A stretch of DNA of 64,000 bases from Rhodococcus sp. P1Y (GTDB lineage: Bacteria; Actinomycetota; Actinomycetes; Mycobacteriales; Mycobacteriaceae). Shown piece by piece: positions 23,711 through 30,582 of the stretch; position 1 is the first letter of the stretch, and each line of letters opens with the position of its first letter. The position numbers were made by a program, and so were the translations under genes. Under the pieces are notes generated by a model. That model had not been told where the DNA came from. It saw nothing but the letters and a program-made list of their open reading frames with translations, and made no database searches. The stretch lies in NCBI RefSeq assembly GCF_003641205.1, contig NZ_CP032762.1, forward strand, positions 1,364,001 to 1,428,000, written 5' to 3'.

Positions 23711-24043
23711 ATGGCCGGACGCACCATCGACGACGGTTCGCGGCCTGGCGCGGGCGGATGGCGATGGAGTGTGGGCGACGTCAAACTGATCATTGCGGCT
23801 GTGCTTGGTGCCGTATTGGTCATGGGTGTCGTGGTGAGGTTCTGGGCATTGATCGTCGCGGTGGTGATCGTTGCGGTCGCGCTGTGGTTGATACACGACA
23901 GTGCTGTGCAACGGCAGGTTCGACGAGACCTCGACGATCAGCGCCGTGCTGACCTGAGATCTCGCGCCGACGCCGAACACCAAGCGTTCCTGCGCGGTGA
24001 GCGCCGCGGGTTGTATGGGGAGTACGAGCCGCCCGAGTTGTGA
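23711..24043 (+). CDS. Small membrane protein with charged C-terminus, unknown
   Basis: A 110-residue protein. A Gly-rich N-terminus is followed by two close hydrophobic segments (about residues 22-38 and 40-54). A strongly charged, Arg/Asp/Glu-rich helix (RQVRRDLDDQRRADLRSRAD) comes next, and the protein ends EYEPPEL. The layout suggests an inner-membrane hairpin with a cytoplasmic coiled tail. The ATG at 23711 is chosen because the upstream extension (start 23678) is short and not membrane-like; no strong Shine-Dalgarno is present. Family unknown. Confidence 0.65.
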   Translation: MAGRTIDDGSRPGAGGWRWSVGDVKLIIAAVLGAVLVMGVVVRFWALIVAVVIVAVALWLIHDSAVQRQVRRDLDDQRRADLRSRADAEHQAFLRGERRGLYGEYEPPEL

Positions 24044-24097
24044 TCGGTCTACCTCGCCGATCGGTCCAACGGTTCGATCGAGGCAGGTTACTTCGGT

Positions 24098-24892
24098 TCA
24101 CACCCCGAGCACATCGAGGAGTGCGGTGGACGGGTCGACGACCGCGACAACGGCAGCGACGAGAAGGAACAACAACGCCAGCGTCATGACGACCGCGATT
24201 CCGCCGAGGAGCCTGTACATCAAGCGGTGAGGGCGGGCGACTGTGTTCGCGATACGACACCGCCGGAGGGCGACGATGCTCGCGGCTCCGAACACCACAC
24301 ACAGTGGGGTTGCCATCGCGATCATCACCCAGTGATATCGAGTAACGTTGTCCATCAACGTAAGTAGTGGAGGTGAGTCGGCTCCCGACTTCGCTGCCTG
24401 GGAGATGTCCGTCAACGTCTGCGCGAGCGCTGGATCGGGGTTGGCACTGGACACCATCGGTAGCAGCGCCACCAAAGGTACTGCCGTCGACTGAACGTTG
24501 GCGATCAACACGAAGATCGACAACAGCCCGAGAATAGTCGCACTCATCGCTGCCACGACGTATCCGGCGGCGCCCGATGCCAGCCATCGACGCCACAGCA
24601 ATCCCGCGAGGACGCCGAGTACCGTCACCAGAAGCGCGGAGATGACGATCTTGATCGCGTGCCACTGGAACCAGTAGTCGACGAGTCCGGCCAGACTTCC
24701 TGTCACGTCGCGACTCCCGCTTCGCCAGAACGCATCGAGGCTGGTGTCGACGTCGGCAATCAGATTCGAGTGTTCGGCATACCGAGGATGGCTACCACGC
24801 AGCAGTGCTGCGGGTGCCAGCAGGAATGCGGCGACGAGTGCTGCTGCACCTGCAGTCAACCCTACTATCGGCCAGCGTGATTCACGGTTCAC
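24098..24892 (-). CDS. Multi-pass membrane protein of unknown function
   Basis: A 264-residue protein with about five hydrophobic segments: near residues 10-30, 80-100, 108-130, 190-210 and 230-255. A large hydrophilic loop between the first and second holds Trp-rich SLDAFWRSGS and DYWFQWHA. The start is GTG with the Shine-Dalgarno GGAAAGGA. It begins 18 bp after the stop of the CPBP-type protease gene and is probably in the same operon. I recognise no motif. Confidence 0.75.
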   Translation of the reverse strand: MNRESRWPIVGLTAGAAALVAAFLLAPAALLRGSHPRYAEHSNLIADVDTSLDAFWRSGSRDVTGSLAGLVDYWFQWHAIKIVISALLVTVLGVLAGLLWRRWLASGAAGYVVAAMSATILGLLSIFVLIANVQSTAVPLVALLPMVSSANPDPALAQTLTDISQAAKSGADSPPLLTLMDNVTRYHWVMIAMATPLCVVFGAASIVALRRCRIANTVARPHRLMYRLLGGIAVVMTLALLFLLVAAVVAVVDPSTALLDVLGV

Positions 24893-24910
24893 TATGCGTC
24901 CTTTCCAGCG

Positions 24911-25741
24911 CTATTCGATCACGCGTTGCCCAGGCAGCACATCATCCTGTGGGCGTATATCGATCTTCGCCCGATAGCAGCGGAAGACAATGCACGCAGC
25001 CACGGCGGTGCCGATCAGAACGAGCAGACCGGTATCTCCACCGAGGTACTCCGTGACGAGGACGGGATGATCTGTCTGCAGTAGGTACCCCGTCAGCAGT
25101 ACGAAGCTCCAGTTGTGGGCCGCATGCGCCATCACTGCCGGCCATATGCTGTCCGAGGCGATTCGCAAATAGCCGAACAGGAACGAAAACGCGATGGCGC
25201 TGCCGACGAACAGGGCCACCACGAGAACGCGGTTGCCGTCGGAATGGTAGTACGGTGTCAGTAGAATGTAAGGCATATGCCATGCTGCCCAGATGATTCC
25301 GACGATCAGCAACGAAGCTGAGATTCCCCACTGCTGCACTCGGGGTTGCAGGTATCCGCGCCAACCGATCTCCTCGGCAAATGCCAATATCGGGCCGGTG
25401 ATCGCCATTGCGACAGCAGCAGAGATGAATTCGGAGTTCGGTTTTATGAAGCGCGCGTAGCCGAGCGCCACGACGACGGTGCTGGCAGCGATCGAGACGA
25501 GTACGTTCGTGCCAATGGCCGCCGGCCAGTATCGCCAACCGGCGTGCAGGACACCCAGTCGTTCCCACCCCGATCTGTTCCACCCCTCGCGCGTGACGAC
25601 AAGCATCATCGCCAGGGTCACGAGTATGGGTGACAGCGCGAGCACCAGGCCGCCGGCGATATTTGCCGTAGCAAGTGACAGCGATAGGACGGCTATGACG
25701 AAAATCGCCGCTGCCCGGCCGTCGGATAGCCTGTAGATCAT
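24911..25741 (-). CDS. CPBP-family intramembrane metalloprotease (CaaX/abortive-infection type)
   Basis: A 276-residue membrane protein with about eight hydrophobic segments. The three conserved motifs of the ABI/CPBP family are present: AEEIGWRGYLQPR (metal and catalytic Glu-Glu), WAAWHMPYIL (His) and MAHAAHN (His and Asn). The family includes type II CAAX prenyl proteases, and bacterial members act on membrane proteins or have unknown roles. The start at 25741 follows the Shine-Dalgarno-like GAGGGGG. A longer frame would extend upstream into the 30-bp repeats at 25857-26040 and is clearly artificial. Probably one operon with the downstream membrane protein. Confidence 0.9.
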   Translation of the reverse strand: MIYRLSDGRAAAIFVIAVLSLSLATANIAGGLVLALSPILVTLAMMLVVTREGWNRSGWERLGVLHAGWRYWPAAIGTNVLVSIAASTVVVALGYARFIKPNSEFISAAVAMAITGPILAFAEEIGWRGYLQPRVQQWGISASLLIVGIIWAAWHMPYILLTPYYHSDGNRVLVVALFVGSAIAFSFLFGYLRIASDSIWPAVMAHAAHNWSFVLLTGYLLQTDHPVLVTEYLGGDTGLLVLIGTAVAACIVFRCYRAKIDIRPQDDVLPGQRVIE

Positions 25742-25856
25742 CGAAAGTATCCCCCTCGGAATCGGTCTCGCAGAATTATGCGTTCCGGGTTCGCGGGGCA
25801 CATCCAGGTGAACCCCTAGGGTTTCCCTGAAATCCTCGGCCTTGGGGTTGGGGTGG

Positions 25857-26040
25857 GTGAGCGAATGTCTGTTTCGGTCACTTGATGTGAGCGACTGTCT
25901 GTTTCGGTCACTTGGGGTGTGCGACTGTCTGTTTCGGTCACTTGGGGTGAGCGAATGTCTGTTTCGGTCACTCTGAGTGTGCGACTGTCTCATTCGGTCA
26001 CTTGGGGTGAGCGAATGTCTCATTCGGTCACCTGGGGCGA
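25857..26040. repeat. Six tandem 30-bp near-palindromic repeats (dispersed family)
   Basis: Six units of exactly 30 bp start at 25861, 25891, 25921, 25951, 25981 and 26011. The core is GCGAATGTCTCATTCGGTCA, with variants in which AATG is ACTG or CATTCGG is GTTTCGG. With the flanking GTGA, the best units fold as an 11-bp stem with a 3-base loop and one mismatch. Because 30 is a multiple of three, false reading frames with 10-residue repeats cross the array. It lies downstream of the secreted-protein gene that ends at 26152. The rest of the 410-bp gap holds nothing else recognisable. Confidence 0.9.
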
Positions 26041-26151
26041 ACGGAATCGGGCGTCAGTGCCCAATATTCTCCCGTATGCAGGGGATTCCCGCGATCATCG
26101 AGAGTATTGGGCAACGACGCCCGCGCCCCGGCGTTCTACTCGACGCCCGAA

Positions 26152-26589
26152 CTACGGAGCTACGAGGCAGAGCGGACCGAGCGGCGTTGCCGGGTTGACC
26201 TTGACGGTGGCGATGGGTCCACCGGCGGAGGTCTGGTACGCCATGAGCGAGTGCTCGCCCGGCGTCAGGGGCGTCCACAGTGTCACTTTGTGCCCGAGGA
26301 TCGTGGGGGTGCTGAAGTACGGATCGAACTGCCACATGAATTCTTCGATTGGCATGATCGAGTTGTAATCGAGTGCGGCGATGTCGGTGCGGGGTTCGCC
26401 GATGCTCTCGGTGCGAGCGACAGCGACGTAGGTGCAGCCGACGCCGTAGGGCGTGGTCGCTCCGACGCTGAGTCCGGGCAGGATGTCGAGGTCGACCACC
26501 TCTGCCGACGCCGTGGGTGCGGCAATCAGGGCGACACCGATACAGGTTGCGACGACACCGGAGAACTGAGCGAATCGGGCGAGTTTCAT
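26152..26589 (-). CDS. Small secreted protein, Ig-like fold suspected
   Basis: A 145-residue protein with a Sec signal peptide: MKLARF, then a hydrophobic core, then PTASA with cleavage near residue 29. The mature part has two cysteines (GVGCTYVAVA and GPLCLVAP) that may form a disulfide. Its beta-strand pattern, including LWTPLTPGEHSLMAYQ, suggests an immunoglobulin-like fold. This is common in small exported actinobacterial proteins of unknown role. The ATG at 26589 starts the signal peptide directly. A CCCTACGCC-type 15-bp repeat lies upstream. Confidence 0.75.
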   Translation of the reverse strand: MKLARFAQFSGVVATCIGVALIAAPTASAEVVDLDILPGLSVGATTPYGVGCTYVAVARTESIGEPRTDIAALDYNSIMPIEEFMWQFDPYFSTPTILGHKVTLWTPLTPGEHSLMAYQTSAGGPIATVKVNPATPLGPLCLVAP

Positions 26590-26640
26590 GCCCCTTGGTC
26601 GGTTTATGGGCAGGCCGCGTTACAGCTGGGGATCCCTCGC

Positions 26641-26735
26641 CGCCCTACGCCCCGCCGCCCTACGCCCCGCCGCCCTACGCCCCGCCGCCCCGCCGCCCTA
26701 CGCCCGCCGCCCTACGCCCCGCCGCACTACGCCTC
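26641..26735. repeat. 15-bp tandem repeat (CGCCCTACGCCCCGC)
   Basis: Three perfect units at 26641-26685 are followed by several degenerate ones with 4- or 14-base steps, up to about 26735. They lie between the start of the secreted-protein gene (26589) and the end of the zinc-ribbon gene, and reach the last codons of the latter. Overlapping frames in this region are artefacts of the repeat. Confidence 0.85.
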
Positions 26736-26930
26736 GACGGCAGTGCCGCAGATGCCGCACTGTTCGAGCTGCCTGCGACCCCAGCGAGCAACCGGAACGA
26801 AGAACACCGTGAACTGCTTGTACTGACGGATTCGCGCCCACTGCGTGGTGTTGTTGCACCGCGGACACATTCGGGTCTGACCGGGTCCGAGCTGTTTCTG
26901 CTTGCTGCCATAACCGAAGAGGAAGAACAC
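26727..26930 (-). CDS. Small zinc-ribbon protein
   Basis: A 67-residue protein with two CxxC pairs, CPRC and CGIC, about 37 residues apart, which form a zinc ribbon. Typical surroundings are GSKQKQLGPGQTR, NNTTQWA and FFVPVARW. This is a recognised small family (zinc-ribbon domain proteins of about 65-70 residues) with no assigned function. The start is GTG at 26930 without a clear Shine-Dalgarno, 9 bp after the stop of the next upstream gene, so translation may be coupled. The coding end runs into a 15-bp tandem repeat. Confidence 0.75.
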   Translation of the reverse strand: MFFLFGYGSKQKQLGPGQTRMCPRCNNTTQWARIRQYKQFTVFFVPVARWGRRQLEQCGICGTAVEA

Positions 26931-26939
26931 CCGGCCAGC

Positions 26940-27491
26940 TTAGCCGGGGTTCCGTCCTGATCTTCTGAGTGCGACATCCCACGCTGATTCGACGTCGTCG
27001 CGCGTCGGTTCGGGCTGTGTTCTCAGCACCTCGAACACGACTTCAGCAGGCGGCCGATACACAAACCCCATGGCCCTTGCGAGATCCCATGTGTGGAGAA
27101 CCGTTTCGATGACTTGTTTTTCGTACCAGGCGCGGGCCGAAAGGGTGACCCCATCGATGCCATACGTCGCGTGCTCGTCGCCAACGGCCGTGAATGCGTC
27201 CTCGGCGAGTTGCGCCGTTCGGCGATAGCGCTCCTCGTACCCGCCGCCGTACAGGTTGGCTGCGACATCGAGTGCTGGTCTCGTGATCGTGTCGGCCCGA
27301 CACCGTGCGTCGCTGTTGGGCCCGGGTTTAAGTCCTGAGGCGATAGCCAGGCTCTGGTCGACGAGTTGCACGTATAGGTCGCCGATGTCCCTCTTGTGCG
27401 GCGATATCGGTTGCCGAAGGTCGCCTTGGGTCACCTCGGACAGAATTTCGGCAAGACTTTCGGTCGCGATGTGGAGTGTTGTGACATCCAT
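26940..27491 (-). CDS. DinB-fold metal-dependent protein, TIGR03086/mycothiol-dependent isomerase-like
   Basis: A 183-residue helical-bundle protein. The segment KQVIETVLHTWDLARAMG carries the His-xxx-Asp region of the TIGR03083/TIGR03086 groups, which include mycothiol-dependent maleylpyruvate isomerase. An N-terminal segment (GDLRQPISPHKRDIGDLYVQLVDQ) supplies further potential ligands. Such proteins are cytoplasmic thiol transferases or hydrolases whose substrates are mostly unknown. The ATG at 27491 is preceded by a weak GAAGGG. The gene is divergent from a MarR regulator gene, with paired operators between them, so it is the likely target of that regulator. Confidence 0.82.
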   Translation of the reverse strand: MDVTTLHIATESLAEILSEVTQGDLRQPISPHKRDIGDLYVQLVDQSLAIASGLKPGPNSDARCRADTITRPALDVAANLYGGGYEERYRRTAQLAEDAFTAVGDEHATYGIDGVTLSARAWYEKQVIETVLHTWDLARAMGFVYRPPAEVVFEVLRTQPEPTRDDVESAWDVALRRSGRNPG

Positions 27492-27573
27492 TTCTCAGCC
27501 CTTCCGGCGCAGTCAGCGACGAGGCTGACAAGTGTGTGGTTAACGTGAGCCCGTAAGAACAGGACATCGATCG

Positions 27574-27611
27574 TCTACCGCAGTAGAGGATCGATCGTCT
27601 ACTACGGTAGA
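27574..27611. promoter_or_regulatory. Two tandem operators for the MarR-type regulator
   Basis: TCTACCGCAGTAGA (27574-27587) and TCTACTACGGTAGA (27598-27611) are inverted repeats with 5-bp arms, 24 bp apart. Each is preceded by a direct repeat GATCGATCG or CATCGATCG. The second extends to ATCGTCTAC against GTAGATGAT. They lie between the divergent marR and DinB-like genes. The geometry of one site per dimer, on the same helical face roughly every two turns, suits MarR autoregulation. Confidence 0.75.
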
Positions 27612-27631
27612 TGATATTGAGAGGGCTGTCC

Positions 27632-28099
27632 ATGACCGGCAATGCGCCGAGCTCCGAGCCGGACTTGGCTGCGCTGATTTTTCAGGTGCTACCGCGGTTG
27701 GGGGCTCTGGAGGAGCCAATTCTTCGCGATGCGGGATTGTCGATGTGGGAGTACGCGATCCTGACCGAGGTGGCGTCAGGCGCGGCCATGTCCCAGCGGG
27801 AACTCTCACGTCGGACACGCCGAGACCCGACGCGACTTGGACGACATCTGGACGATCTGGTCTCGCGCGGACTTGTCAATCGTGCAAAGTCGCGTGATCA
27901 GCGCCAGCGCACCGTCGAGATATCGGCTGACGGGCACACTCTGCTGAACGAGGTCCGCGGCAAGATCCGGTCAGTCGAGGACGAATTGTTGCGCGCAGGC
28001 TTGTCCGAGAGCGAAGGCGGACAGTTCCGCCGGCTCCTGGCCCGCCTCGCTGCATCCTGCGAGGGAGTAGCCGCTGAAGAAAGCAAACCCTCGGGTTAG
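27632..28099 (+). CDS. MarR-family transcriptional regulator
   Basis: A 155-residue winged-helix protein. The DNA-binding region contains MSQRELSRRTRRDPTRLGRH and the wing KSRDQRQRTVEISADG, as in MarR proteins that sense phenolic compounds or oxidants. There is no cysteine in the DNA-binding part. The ATG at 27632 is preferred because the preceding in-frame ATG at 27611 lies in the second operator palindrome. It probably represses itself and the divergent DinB-fold gene. It is followed by a strong hairpin terminator. Confidence 0.88.
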   Translation: MTGNAPSSEPDLAALIFQVLPRLGALEEPILRDAGLSMWEYAILTEVASGAAMSQRELSRRTRRDPTRLGRHLDDLVSRGLVNRAKSRDQRQRTVEISADGHTLLNEVRGKIRSVEDELLRAGLSESEGGQFRRLLARLAASCEGVAAEESKPSG

Positions 28100-28159
28100 C
28101 ACAAATGGGCCAGCCGCCAAGGTGTCGCTCGTCAGAGGCTTATGTGGTGTCAAAGAAAT

Positions 28160-28186
28160 GGGCGACGCGGATTATCCGCGTCGCCC
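28160..28186. terminator. Bidirectional hairpin terminator
   Basis: A perfect inverted repeat with 13-bp arms, GGGCGACGCGGAT and its complement, around one central base. An A-rich stretch (AAAGAAAT) lies before it and TATTCTTCTC after it. It sits between the convergent stops of the MarR gene and the manganese catalase gene. Confidence 0.85.
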
Positions 28187-28198
28187 TATTCTTCTCGG

Positions 28199-29143
28199 CT
28201 ACTTGACCTTCGGGTCGTTCGCTGCAGCGATTTCTACTTCAGCCGTGGCCTGGATCAATGCCATGAGATCTTTGTCGAGTCCTGGTGAGAACTCTTCTTT
28301 GCGTTCCGGTGCGATGGTGATGGGGAAGCCCTCCGGCATGATTGCCGTCGACAGCTCTGTCCCGTCGTTGGACGGAGATGCGCCGCGGTAGAGCTTGGCT
28401 GCCTGGCTCTTGTCATCGGCGCTGAAGGTGTACTGGATACTCTGCAAGCCCTTGTCGAGCAGCTTCTTGACCTCGGGGAAGCGTTCGGCATTGGTTTTGG
28501 GGATCGGAAGAACGGAACCCCAGTTGACGCCCAGGCTTTCCAAAGCTTTCGCGAACGCGTTTTCGTGTGCCTGGTCGCGGACGATCAGGTAGGCGATGGT
28601 GGAGCGGGCTGTCTTGTTGTCGGTCATTTCGTAGATCCGGCATTTCTGCAGCCGACCGGTGGACTCGAGCATCAAGTTGTACAGCAAATCAAGGACGAGG
28701 TTGCCGCTGTTGTAGACGTAGGACCCCGACCAGGGATTACCTGCGGCGTCGACGGGAAGTGCGCCCTGCGCCCCGACGAGATAGTGGTGAATATTGCTGG
28801 TATCCAGCGCGATCTTCAACGGAGTCGCGCCCTTGGCACCGGGCTTGTCGACCGGATCGGTTTTCCTGCCGCTGTATTCGGGGGATCCGTCGAGCAAACG
28901 AGAGATTGTGGTACCGATCAGTTCGACGTGACTGATCTCCTCGGTACCGACGCCCTGCAGTAGATCCTTGTAGGGCTTCGACTTTGGATCGCCGCGAAAG
29001 TTCATGGACTGGAACAGGTATTGCATCATTGTTCGCATTTCGCCAAACTGTCCGCCAAGGCCCTCCTGCAGGGCGTTGGCGGCGGCGGGATCCGGTTCGT
29101 CGACGGCGATTTCGTTGATGAATTGTTCGGTGTGTAGGTACAT
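28199..29143 (-). CDS. Manganese (non-haem) catalase
   Basis: A 314-residue ferritin-like di-manganese catalase that splits hydrogen peroxide. The metal ligands can be placed: Glu35 (GEMRTM), Glu69 and His72 (TEEISHVEL), Glu160 (MLESTGR) and His193 (DQAHENAF), matching the E-E-H-E-H pattern of the Lactobacillus enzyme. The start at 29143 follows the Shine-Dalgarno CAGGGAGAA. A near-consensus SigF promoter lies about 120 bp upstream, so expression is probably general-stress controlled. The C-terminus (IAPERKEEFSPGLDKDLM) resembles the YjqC/KatN-like group. Single-gene transcript ended by the hairpin at 28160. Confidence 0.95.
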   Translation of the reverse strand: MYLHTEQFINEIAVDEPDPAAANALQEGLGGQFGEMRTMMQYLFQSMNFRGDPKSKPYKDLLQGVGTEEISHVELIGTTISRLLDGSPEYSGRKTDPVDKPGAKGATPLKIALDTSNIHHYLVGAQGALPVDAAGNPWSGSYVYNSGNLVLDLLYNLMLESTGRLQKCRIYEMTDNKTARSTIAYLIVRDQAHENAFAKALESLGVNWGSVLPIPKTNAERFPEVKKLLDKGLQSIQYTFSADDKSQAAKLYRGASPSNDGTELSTAIMPEGFPITIAPERKEEFSPGLDKDLMALIQATAEVEIAAANDPKVK

Positions 29144-29263
29144 GTTTTCTCCCTGAGACAGCATTTGGCTCGAGCGCAAAGGATGTGGTGTCTGGGACGC
29201 CGGGACTTGACGTATCGGAACCGCCACGTAGGGCGGGATAGGTAAAGCACGTGCGCTTGCGTC

Positions 29264-29288
29264 ATACCCCTACCCGATAGTGGGAAAC
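29264..29288 (-). promoter_or_regulatory. SigF-type promoter of the manganese catalase gene
   Basis: On the minus strand GTTT is followed after exactly 15 bases by GGGTAT, a full match to the actinobacterial SigF consensus core. The expected start of transcription is near 29257, giving a leader of about 110 bases before the catalase ATG. The remaining 171 bp to the next gene hold no other feature. The best regulatory call in the window. Confidence 0.8.
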
Positions 29289-29459
29289 ATCGAAGCCTCA
29301 CACGAATCAAGAAAGGTTGTCGGCACAACGAGTTGGTAATTCGTTCAGGAGGCCTTCCGATATTTCGATTGCATGACGAAATAGATTTGCCGTTCATCCG
29401 AGCAAGGCTTCGGTGCAGTATGGGACGCGCATCGTCATTCCCTACATCTGGAGGTACTT

Positions 29460-29882
29460 GTGCCCAAGCTCGTTCGTCGACTCGCGGTCTGCGGAGCCTT
29501 GGTGGTCGGCGCAGCTTTGGCGCCTGCAGCAGTGGCGTCCGCTGAAACAGTGATCCCGTTCCAGTTCAACCCAGCGCCGTACGGAAATTCGAGTGGCAGT
29601 TTCGACTCGCCCCCGGCCAGCTGCGTCGTGGTGGTCGGTGAGCAACCCGGGGTCGCCAAGGTCACTGTCGCCCCGAACGCGACCACGAACTGCTACCTGA
29701 TTTCCGAAATTCGCTGGCTCAACCTGTCGACAGGGGCAAGTGGCTCGGCACGCTTGTCCGATGGCGTCGGAGGAATCCCCACCCAGGCGATCCTGCAAAG
29801 CGGTCCAGGCCAGGTGGCACTCATCGGAATTCCTGATTCCATCACAACGGTTCCTGGTTTCGCCACGTTCTACGTCCCCTAG
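29460..29882 (+). CDS. Small secreted protein of unknown function
   Basis: A 140-residue protein with a Sec signal peptide (MPKLVRRLAVCGALVV, then PAAVASA with cleavage near residue 28). The mature part is short and rich in Ser, Gly, Asn and Pro, with two cysteines (PASCVVVV and TNCYLIS) that could pair. No domain is recognised. The start is GTG with a good Shine-Dalgarno, TGGAGG, 5 to 6 bases upstream. The gene lies 40 bp before the response regulator gene; whether they are one transcript is unclear. Confidence 0.7.
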   Translation: MPKLVRRLAVCGALVVGAALAPAAVASAETVIPFQFNPAPYGNSSGSFDSPPASCVVVVGEQPGVAKVTVAPNATTNCYLISEIRWLNLSTGASGSARLSDGVGGIPTQAILQSGPGQVALIGIPDSITTVPGFATFYVP

Positions 29883-29921
29883 AGTGCGATCCGCAGTGCG
29901 CGCTGGCCTATGTTGACCTAG

Positions 29922-30581
29922 ATGCGTATTGCAGTGGTGGAGGACAACGACGGACTCGGTGACGCGCTGGTCGACGCGTTGACCGAGGTCGGTCATAGCC
30001 CTGTTCGCATGCGCCGCGGCGCCGACGTGCTGCTCGGCTATCACGACATGGACGTCGTTCTCCTCGACCTCGGGCTGCCGGACATGGACGGGCTCGAGGT
30101 ACTGCGCAAACTTCGTGCGGTGAGTTCGGTCCCGGTGGTGGTCCTGACGGCTCGCGACGACGAGCGCTCGGTAGTGCGCGCCCTTCGCGGCGGTGCCGAC
30201 GACTACGTCGTCAAACCTGCCCGCCTCGGAGAACTGCACGCCCGCCTCGAAGTGGCGGCCCGCCGACGAAGCGCCTCGGACGACTCTGCGACGGACGGGG
30301 TTGTTCTCGGCGATATCGTCGTCGATCTCGTGGGCAGGAGCGTCGCAGTCGCCGGCCGCGACATCGCACTGACGACCAAGGAGTTCGAACTTCTCGCTCA
30401 TCTCGTGACGCGCCGAGGGGAAGCGGTCAGCCGAGAGCAACTGATGGACGCCATCTGGGGTGACGCCTTCGTCGCGATCTCACGGACACTCGACGTGCAC
30501 ATGACGGCGCTGCGTTCCAAACTCGGACGGCCCGGCACCATCGCCACCATTCGCGGCTTCGGCTACCGCTGGGACACCTGA
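29922..30581 (+). CDS. OmpR-family response regulator
   Basis: A 219-residue regulator. The receiver domain has the acidic pair Glu7-Asp8, the phosphoacceptor Asp49 (LLDLGLP), the Thr of VVLTARD and Lys of YVVKPAR. The C-terminal winged helix (about residues 125-219) has LTTKEFELLAHLVTRRGEAV and ends GFGYRWDT, as in the PhoB/OmpR group. It acts as a transcription activator after phosphorylation by the adjacent kinase, whose gene starts 1 bp after its stop. No Shine-Dalgarno is seen before the ATG, so the mRNA may be leaderless. Likely targets are the transporter and TAXI genes downstream. Confidence 0.93.
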   Translation: MRIAVVEDNDGLGDALVDALTEVGHSPVRMRRGADVLLGYHDMDVVLLDLGLPDMDGLEVLRKLRAVSSVPVVVLTARDDERSVVRALRGGADDYVVKPARLGELHARLEVAARRRSASDDSATDGVVLGDIVVDLVGRSVAVAGRDIALTTKEFELLAHLVTRRGEAVSREQLMDAIWGDAFVAISRTLDVHMTALRSKLGRPGTIATIRGFGYRWDT

Positions 30582-30582
30582 C

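Noticed and set aside
25857..26040. CRISPR array
   Set aside because: The 30-bp units are contiguous and nearly identical, so there are no unique spacers, and no cas genes occur in the window.
26675..26982. Several overlapping frames around the 15-bp repeat
   Set aside because: They are produced by the repeat; only the frame with two CxxC pairs (26727-26930) fits a known family.
29442..30440. A 332-residue minus-strand frame opposite the response regulator
   Set aside because: It is the antisense shadow of clear receiver and winged-helix coding sequence and has no recognisable domain.
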